Source: Thecamonas trahens ATCC 50062 (taxonomy: Eukaryota > Apusozoa > Apusomonadida > Apusomonadidae). From it: a stretch of DNA of 64,000 nt. Location: positions 1,362 to 65,361 of the forward strand of contig NW_013657664.1 of the NCBI RefSeq assembly GCF_000142905.1. The letters run 5' to 3'. A model generated the notes under the pieces. It made no database searches and had not been told where the DNA came from. It worked only from the letters and a program-made list of their open reading frames with translations. Below, one piece after another: positions 57,948 to 64,000 of the stretch (its first letter is position 1; every line of letters begins with the position of its first letter). Both the position numbers and the translations under genes were made by a program.

Positions 57948-60797
57948 CTACAGCTCGGTCGCCAGCCGCTCCAGCCGCTCGCTCCACGCAAGATCCAGCA
58001 GAACTCCCAACTCGTCGACGTCGACCGTCTGCGGCGCGTACTTTTCCGTCGACGTGGCATCAAACAGAAAGTAGTGCCGCCCACCCACGGCCGTCGCCGT
58101 GTGGTAGTGGCAGAGGCACATGTCACCCGCTGCAATGTTCTCTACAAGCGCCACCTTTTGCGACGGCGGCGTAAAGACAAGATTGACCATGCCGGCGCCC
58201 GAGGTGCCAAACACCATTCCGGCCCGCGAAAACAGCGAGATCGTATCCTCGAGTGTCAGTGGCTCCGAATCGTCAAACACCACCAGCTGCGAGCCATACT
58301 TGCTCTGCAGCAGCTCGAGGACCTCGGCGTCGTTGACCGCAGGCCGCGTCACCGTCCGCCGAATGTACACAATCGGATCGTTCCGGCTCCCGCGCGCCGC
58401 CGCCCGGCTCAGCCCGGTCTCCTCTGCGAACGCCCTGTAGATCGCTGCGGCGCCCTCAGCGGTAATGTAGTACACAGTCGACGGCCGTGCAAAGTACACT
58501 CCGTCTGACGGGAGCACCACCTGGTGGTGCGAGAACGGGAGCACTCGCTCGCCGAGCCCGATCACCTCCAGCGCATGCTGCACATACCCAAAGCCGACGT
58601 ACATGTAGATCCACATCTTGTCGTTGTCGCGCCAAAGGCTCTCGCCAAGCAGCAACCGTGGCACCGTCTCGGCCCAAAAGTGAAAGTAGAGCTCGGACCA
58701 GTTCGTGACCAGGTTGTACACCACGCCCTCCACCCTCAGCAGCATTGGCCGGATCCGCGGCCCGCGCGCCTCCGACCGCATACGCCACGCGTACGCCATT
58801 TGGTCGTCGGCATCGGTGAGCCCAACATTGAGGACGTAGTCACGGTCAAAGACCAGCCCGTCCTCGCCCACAGCCCCGTCCGGGATGTAGACCACCCACG
58901 ACGCGTTGTTCTCCACCGGCCACACCATCCGCCCATTCACATCGGCGTGGTTTGGGTGCACAACCTTGTCAGCATACAGCGAGTCATACTTGGCCGTCGA
59001 CTTGGGTCGTTCCCGCTCAAACGTCGCCAGCGGCGTCGGGCCGACGACTGCCGGGTATTGCGCCAAGACCTCGCGCGGATCACGGAGCATTTGCACCGCC
59101 ATCGGATCCACCACCATGGCCGGCGCCACTGAGTCCGCCACCCGCGCCACAAACTGGGGCAGGTCGGCCCAGGTGTGCGGCGGAAACGGACCAAACGCGC
59201 TTTCAAACGCGGCGAACCGTGCCTCGTCGCGCGGAACAGATTGCGCCGGCGGGCCAAAGTACGGCGCATACACAATGCCGCGAATCATTGCGTCTGTCCC
59301 GCCCGCAACGTTGCACACGTCAATCAGCATGTCATAGAAAGCCTTGTTGATCAAGAGCGCAGAGCCGTCCGACGTCGCGTAGCTGTACGGCGAGCTCGAG
59401 CTCACGACATCGAGCAGGTACCCACTCTCCCGCGTCGCGAGCAGCGGCGCCCACGCCTCCCAAACAACGTCGCCAGTGTGGCGCGCTGCCGTACCGGCGT
59501 CGTCGTCGACGTATCCGCCCCAGAACTCGGACGCAGTGGCAATAACGTTGGCCCGCGCAAGGAGCTCGACAACCCTGGCTACTTCGTCCTTACCCGACGT
59601 CTCGGTGAGCGCGTGCGCCCCGAGGGTGTGGCTCTCGCATCGCCCATCAAGCCTCCGCTCAAGCTCGCGCCCCACATCGACAACCCCGTCCGGCACACGG
59701 CCAGCCGCCCGGAACGACGCTAGCCATCCGGCCAGCGGGCGCTCGAGAGAGACCGCGACGCACGAGGTGTAGTTGTACTCCCCGAGGATCTCGGCTTCGG
59801 ACGCAAGCTGCGGCACGTACGTCTTGCGGATGGCCGCAAGCCATGCTGCCATTGTCTCGTGCGTCACAAACTTGTGCGGCGCCTGCCGGATCCAGACCGC
59901 TGCCGATGAGAGGACGGCTACCCCGCGCGGTACCCACAAGATGCTTGCCGGTGTCAAGCCAAGGACCTTAAAGCCAAAGGCCTCCAGTACAAAATCAACC
60001 GCAGGCGCCCGATGCGGTGCATGTAGGCAGAGCGGTAGCGCAATGCGCAGCTCCGTGTGCGCAAACCCCCACTCATCAACCACCACACCGAGCGCACTTG
60101 CCACCGCCGGAAGCACCTCGGCAAACACCATCCGCCCCGCCTCACCGATCGAGCTCATGCACGCCCGACCTGCTAAATGCAAAAACGAGAGCAGCAGCTC
60201 ATTGCCGGCGAGCTTCATCGTTCTTGCCCGGCGAGCGCTCCCGCGAGTCGCCTTGTGGCCAGAGAGCACACGATGCTGCCAGACGAGCTGATCGTCAACG
60301 GCAGAGCGGCCGGGATCCTGCAGCGGCAAGTCATCAAAATGAACCATGATCCGACCATTAGCCAGCGTCCCGTTGGGCAGGACAACACAGTGGGCGAGGA
60401 GGACGGCAAAGTCATGGGTATCGTTGAGCCACCGCGGCGAGAGGTCGCTTCGGTACAAGTTCGGACCCCAAGCATCGACTCGTTTGTGAATCAGAGGCCA
60501 CCACGCGGCCTGGGGAAGAACAAGCGGCTTGGCATAAGCCTTGAGCATGCCCCATCTTGTTCTTGCCTCCCAACGAGATGCAGCCATCATGTAGTTAGCC
60601 ACATACCACCCACGGTGGCCCATGAGGTGGATGGTCGCCTCATGCCCGCGCCACCGATGTTCCACCTCGGGGCCATGCGCAAACAAGACACAGGCAACAA
60701 CAACAAGCAAGCAAGCAATCATACTCGCAAGCCAGGTTGCTGGTCGCGCTATCTGTCGCGCTCGCCGTGTTATCACAGACATCGGTCTGCGAACCAT
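57948..60797 (-). CDS. GT61-family glycosyltransferase, type II membrane protein, possible tandem domains
   Basis: Predicted Golgi/ER glycosyltransferase of about 949 aa. ATG 60797 (MVRRPMSVITRRARQ) places one signal-anchor helix (WLASMIACLLVVVACVLFA) near the N-terminus, typical of type II topology. The C-terminal part (about 690-949) has the GT61/DUF563 pattern: HFWAETVPRLLLGESLW, YITAEGAAAIYRAFAEETGL, PIVYIRRTVTRPAVNDAEVL, and FGTSGAGMVNLVFTPP, as in EOGT and plant xylan transferases. An N-terminal segment (RMVFAEVLPAVASAL, ILWVPRGVAVLSS, FVTHETMAAWLAAIRKTYVP) looks like a degenerate second copy. Acceptor and sugar are unknown. A longer frame upstream starts at TTG. Confidence 0.82.
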   Translation of the reverse strand: MVRRPMSVITRRARQIARPATWLASMIACLLVVVACVLFAHGPEVEHRWRGHEATIHLMGHRGWYVANYMMAASRWEARTRWGMLKAYAKPLVLPQAAWWPLIHKRVDAWGPNLYRSDLSPRWLNDTHDFAVLLAHCVVLPNGTLANGRIMVHFDDLPLQDPGRSAVDDQLVWQHRVLSGHKATRGSARRARTMKLAGNELLLSFLHLAGRACMSSIGEAGRMVFAEVLPAVASALGVVVDEWGFAHTELRIALPLCLHAPHRAPAVDFVLEAFGFKVLGLTPASILWVPRGVAVLSSAAVWIRQAPHKFVTHETMAAWLAAIRKTYVPQLASEAEILGEYNYTSCVAVSLERPLAGWLASFRAAGRVPDGVVDVGRELERRLDGRCESHTLGAHALTETSGKDEVARVVELLARANVIATASEFWGGYVDDDAGTAARHTGDVVWEAWAPLLATRESGYLLDVVSSSSPYSYATSDGSALLINKAFYDMLIDVCNVAGGTDAMIRGIVYAPYFGPPAQSVPRDEARFAAFESAFGPFPPHTWADLPQFVARVADSVAPAMVVDPMAVQMLRDPREVLAQYPAVVGPTPLATFERERPKSTAKYDSLYADKVVHPNHADVNGRMVWPVENNASWVVYIPDGAVGEDGLVFDRDYVLNVGLTDADDQMAYAWRMRSEARGPRIRPMLLRVEGVVYNLVTNWSELYFHFWAETVPRLLLGESLWRDNDKMWIYMYVGFGYVQHALEVIGLGERVLPFSHHQVVLPSDGVYFARPSTVYYITAEGAAAIYRAFAEETGLSRAAARGSRNDPIVYIRRTVTRPAVNDAEVLELLQSKYGSQLVVFDDSEPLTLEDTISLFSRAGMVFGTSGAGMVNLVFTPPSQKVALVENIAAGDMCLCHYHTATAVGGRHYFLFDATSTEKYAPQTVDVDELGVLLDLAWSERLERLATEL

Positions 60798-61662
60798 GCA
60801 TATCACCTTCCTCCCCACCTGAGCACTCGCTCGCCACATCCTGCCACTCAAACTGAGAACGCTCGAGCATCGGCATGGCGCCATTTTCGGCTCGGGCAGA
60901 AGGGAAGCAGAGTGAGAGACAGATGTGCCCACCATGACGCCCACGCCCACCATCATGTTCACCATCACACCTTGACAAAGCAAAGTACGGATGAGGACAT
61001 CACCACGCACCACGCGCTCCAACCATGTACACTTCCGATAGGGCTACGGTAGGGATTCGGCCTTTGACTACCACATGTGACAGTCGTGGTTTGCGTCAGC
61101 GTTCATTCGAGTGAGGCGTGCATCGAGCCAGAGAGCGCCAGAGAGGCGAACGCGTGGGGAGGGGGGGGGGGGGGGGGGGCCGGGTCGGCAAGCTCAAGCT
61201 CAGCCATACCTGACTCTTAGACGTACGTACCTTCTGAGTCTTCAGTCCATGTCATGTTGCAGCGTATTGCTTGTATGGCTGGAGTACCATGTGCGAATTG
61301 CGCAGTGTAGTCGCTGTGAGGGGTCGGGGTCAGCGGGGGGAGAGGGGATCGCAGCCTTGGCGCCAACGTCACGTTGCTTTTTGTAGCCATCGTTTGTCCG
61401 GTCTTTTCTGGCAGACTGCGCAGAAAACAAGCAGCAGATCTCAGAGGCTGTCCTGAACAGACGAGCTCTAGGTGTTAGAGCTATTTGGCTGTGGCAGGAA
61501 AAAATAGCAAGAGGATGAGGATGAGGTCAAACTGTCGTCATGGGGAGGGATGTATGTGTGTCGGGAAGGTGTGATCGGGGGGGTTTTTTTTCTCCTTCAT
61601 GTCAAAGAGCGCTCACCTTGATCCCTCTCTACGCGCTACGTCTTTGGACGGCTAGGTCGAGC
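60798..61662. other. divergent intergenic region
   Basis: About 865 bp between two divergent genes. It contains a run of 19 G at 61161-61179, a short GGATGAGGATGAGG repeat at about 61511-61526, and TTTTTTTT near 61584. No conserved ORF or RNA gene was recognised. Confidence 0.5.
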
Positions 61663-64000
61663 ATGTCGTCATACTCCGAGTCGGAATCTGGGTCGAGCTA
61701 CGGCTATGACGACGAGTACACGTGCGTGACCGAGGAGAGCGGGTCGGAGCCGGTGGTGGCGGCGGCAGCAGGAGGATGTGACATGGAAAAGGTCGATCCG
61801 CCGTCTGTGGAGGAGACCGAGACAGTGGGCGTGGCGCTGTCGGGTGGTGGCATCCGGTCTGCATCGTTCTGCCTGGGTGGACTTCAGGAACTTGCACGTG
61901 CAGGCGTTCTGCAGCAGGCCAAGTACCTGTCGAGCGTGTCAGGAGGCGGGTACACGGCGTCGGCGATGTATGCGATGGCCAAGGTCGAGGGCAAGGCGTT
62001 CGACGAGGGAGCGGTCGAGATTGTGGACAAGGTCCACCGCAAGATGGTGAGCCGGTCGCAGTGGCTCACGCCGTGGGCGACTGAGCCGGAGAATGACGGC
62101 ATTTCCGCCGGATGGCGGTTTGGCGTGCTGATCAAGTACGCGATGCTGTACCTGACTTGCGTTGTCACGCTTTTTACCAACATTGTGTGGGGCATTGCGC
62201 TGGCGGCGCCGGTCACCATCATCATCGACGAGTTTGTGGGCGCCAAGCTGCGGGCATCGTCGTCGTCGACCTCATTTTTCAACGACCTTCTCGATCTGGA
62301 AGTTCCGCTTGCGTTTTCCATCTGTGGCGGATGCATCGTCATTACGATCGTGACCTGGCTTGTGCGGCAGAGCTTGAGCGAGAAGCCACAGTCGCGGACG
62401 CGCGATATCCTGGTGACCGGAACGGAGCTGACGACGCGACTGGGGGCGCTGCTCTCGATGGCGGTCATCCTTCTTGTCACTTTTCTCACCATCCTTTGGC
62501 ACGACGAGTTCAACTCGGAGCTGCAGCGGACGGCTTGGACGCTGCTTGTTGTCTTTATCCTCATTTCTGTCACGCCTGCACAGGGCACGCTGCGACGGGT
62601 CTTTCTCGCTGTCGGCGGCGCGATCGTGATGGCGGCGGCGCTCTTTGGCACTGCGGCCATTGCCAAGTGGTGCATCGAGGATGCCAACGACCAGGAGACG
62701 TTTGCTAACGTCGGGGACTTTTCGGTCTGGCGCAAGGCGTACATGCTCGGCTCATTTGCTCTGCTCGCTGTCTTTCCGTTCTTCTACTACCCGGTTACCT
62801 CGCTCCTGCCGCACACGTACGAGAAGTTGCTGCGGCGGGCGTTCTTTGAGGATCCGCAGCTCAACATGGGCCACGTTGCCGAGCTCGAGAGCGAGCTCGG
62901 ATGGCCGATCTGGCTAGTCGGAACGACGCAGACCGACTTTCACGCGCACATTGGCGAGCGGTACGCAGCATCCGACTTTCTCATCTCGTCCGCCAAGTCC
63001 GGCTCGGCGCGGACCGGCTTCCGCAAGACACCGAGCACACTCAAGGCGTCACGGGCGGTCTCGATCTCAGGCGCAGTCATCTCGTTTGTCATGGGCTCCA
63101 AGGACGTCTCACTCTCGCCGTTTCGATTTCTCTTTGGCTCGCTCAACCTCGGCCTCGGGTGGTACTTTGCCTTTTCGGACCATGCCGAACTGCTCGCCCT
63201 GGTGGCCAACGGGACGGTGGCAGTCCTCGGCGCGCTCCTCTTCCTCACACTCCTCAACTTTCAACTGGTGTGGATCGCGGTCGGCAGCGTCATCCTGCTC
63301 TACATTGCCTCGTTCTTCCCGTTCCACGAGCGGAGCCAGCTGTTCTCGGCCGCGCCCATGTTCCGCACCGTCCGGGTCATGCTCGGTCTCGAATTTTACG
63401 TCCAGCCGCCGCCGTACATGTACCTCTCGGACGGCGGCCACTTTGAGAACCTCGGCTTGCTTCCGCTCTTCCAGCGCAAGGTCACCCGCATCTACTCGTT
63501 CGACGGCGGCGCCGACCCAACCGTGGGATGCACCTCGCTGCTCCGCGCCATGGAGCTCGCCCACACCTCGCTCGACGGCTTCTACGTCTCGATCGTGCCG
63601 AGCGAGGCGGGGACCGACGTGACATCAGCCATCGCCCAGCTCGGGTTCACCGACTCGGACGCTGTTGCCGTCGACTTTGACCTCACCTACCGCGAGAACC
63701 ACACTCACAAGGAGCTGGCCAAGGGCAAGCTGACGTACATCAAGAAGATCGATGCGTCCAAGTCGCGTGACGCCGCCTTTACCAACTATTTTGCCTCGCT
63801 CGAGACCGGCCGCGCCGCTGGCGCCCACTGGGCAGACGCCTCGTTTGATGACGAGGCCATCTCGGATCCGCACTCGTGCGCCACTACGTGCTGCCCCTGG
63901 TCGACCTCGGGCGCCTTCATGTGGTACTACCCGCTCAAGGCCTGGTGCGGCTCAAAGTACCCGGCCGGCGCGTACAACAACTTTCCGCACCACTCGACGC
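61663..64000 (+). CDS. patatin-like phospholipase with transmembrane insert (3' partial)
   Basis: Predicted serine lipase/acyl hydrolase whose C-terminus lies beyond the window; 779 codons are visible. ATG is at 61663 with an acidic Ser/Glu leader. The patatin oxyanion loop VALSGGGIRSASFCLGGL is followed by the nucleophile-elbow-like YLSSVSGGGYTASAM. The catalytic Asp motif is MYLSDGGHFENLG near 63430. Between them sit at least six hydrophobic segments (for example TLFTNIVWGIALAAPVTII, VPLAFSICGGCIVITIVTWL, TLLVVFILISVTP, GSFALLAVFPFFYYPV), so the lipase is split by a membrane domain. The elbow reads S-V-S-G-G where G-x-S-x-G is usual. The substrate is unknown. Confidence 0.85.
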   Translation, partial: MSSYSESESGSSYGYDDEYTCVTEESGSEPVVAAAAGGCDMEKVDPPSVEETETVGVALSGGGIRSASFCLGGLQELARAGVLQQAKYLSSVSGGGYTASAMYAMAKVEGKAFDEGAVEIVDKVHRKMVSRSQWLTPWATEPENDGISAGWRFGVLIKYAMLYLTCVVTLFTNIVWGIALAAPVTIIIDEFVGAKLRASSSSTSFFNDLLDLEVPLAFSICGGCIVITIVTWLVRQSLSEKPQSRTRDILVTGTELTTRLGALLSMAVILLVTFLTILWHDEFNSELQRTAWTLLVVFILISVTPAQGTLRRVFLAVGGAIVMAAALFGTAAIAKWCIEDANDQETFANVGDFSVWRKAYMLGSFALLAVFPFFYYPVTSLLPHTYEKLLRRAFFEDPQLNMGHVAELESELGWPIWLVGTTQTDFHAHIGERYAASDFLISSAKSGSARTGFRKTPSTLKASRAVSISGAVISFVMGSKDVSLSPFRFLFGSLNLGLGWYFAFSDHAELLALVANGTVAVLGALLFLTLLNFQLVWIAVGSVILLYIASFFPFHERSQLFSAAPMFRTVRVMLGLEFYVQPPPYMYLSDGGHFENLGLLPLFQRKVTRIYSFDGGADPTVGCTSLLRAMELAHTSLDGFYVSIVPSEAGTDVTSAIAQLGFTDSDAVAVDFDLTYRENHTHKELAKGKLTYIKKIDASKSRDAAFTNYFASLETGRAAGAHWADASFDDEAISDPHSCATTCCPWSTSGAFMWYYPLKAWCGSKYPAGAYNNFPHHST

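Overview
The window is nuclear DNA of a free-living unicellular eukaryote. The genes are densely packed, GC-rich and mostly intron-poor, and they encode typical eukaryotic machinery: gamma-tubulin complex, APC/C, TFIIF, SMC5, a NuA4 subunit, a GPI-anchor enzyme, an AP-1 adaptor and a dynein regulatory complex subunit. Introns are GT-AG with a GTAYGY-like donor and often carry (CA/TG)n or long G/C runs. The presence of a ciliary gene (DRC12) and the overall style fit a flagellate such as the apusomonad Thecamonas trahens. That assignment is from memory of the genome style, not from a search. Two 100-N assembly gaps (39096-39195, 51541-51640) are present.

Layout. 1-2.2 kb: C-rich degenerate repeat DNA. 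2.2-9.2 kb: GCP6-like gamma-tubulin complex subunit, an RS-tailed coiled-coil protein, and a metallophosphoesterase with a ricin-type tail. 9.4-17 kb: DHHC acyltransferase, DRC12, TLC-like membrane protein, mitochondrial carrier, and a peptide:N-glycanase with a C-terminal membrane anchor. 17-26 kb: CASP-like coiled-coil protein, a (Asp-Ala)n protein, threonine aldolase, B3GNTL1-like GT2 enzyme, Eaf6. 26.6-39 kb: half-size ABCA protein, PIG-H, GTPBP1/2-like GTPase, NDUFA1-like subunit, APC6/CDC16, and a four-pass membrane protein. 39-41.1 kb: a gap followed by a non-coding island packed with perfect hairpins and flanked by a direct repeat. 41.2-50.8 kb: TFIIF-alpha, SMC5, a four-CBS protein, and an ankyrin-sirtuin fusion. 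51-64 kb: cytochrome c, ribosomal protein eS4, a second DHHC enzyme, AP-1 sigma, CTP synthase, a GT61-type glycosyltransferase, and a patatin-like lipase cut by the window end.

Organisation. Genes alternate strand, and convergent neighbours often end within 0-60 bp of each other; one pair shares the bases of its stop codons. I see no operon-like functional cluster; the genes are housekeeping genes in unrelated pathways. Many open frames reported for such GC-rich DNA begin with GTG/TTG/CTG, so starts here were re-chosen at ATG codons or through exon joins.

Quality caution. Five places in four otherwise intact, conserved genes (DRC12, ABCA, GTPBP, SMC5 twice) lack exactly one base, mostly in a homopolymer. 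The simplest reading is consensus under-calling, not real gene decay.
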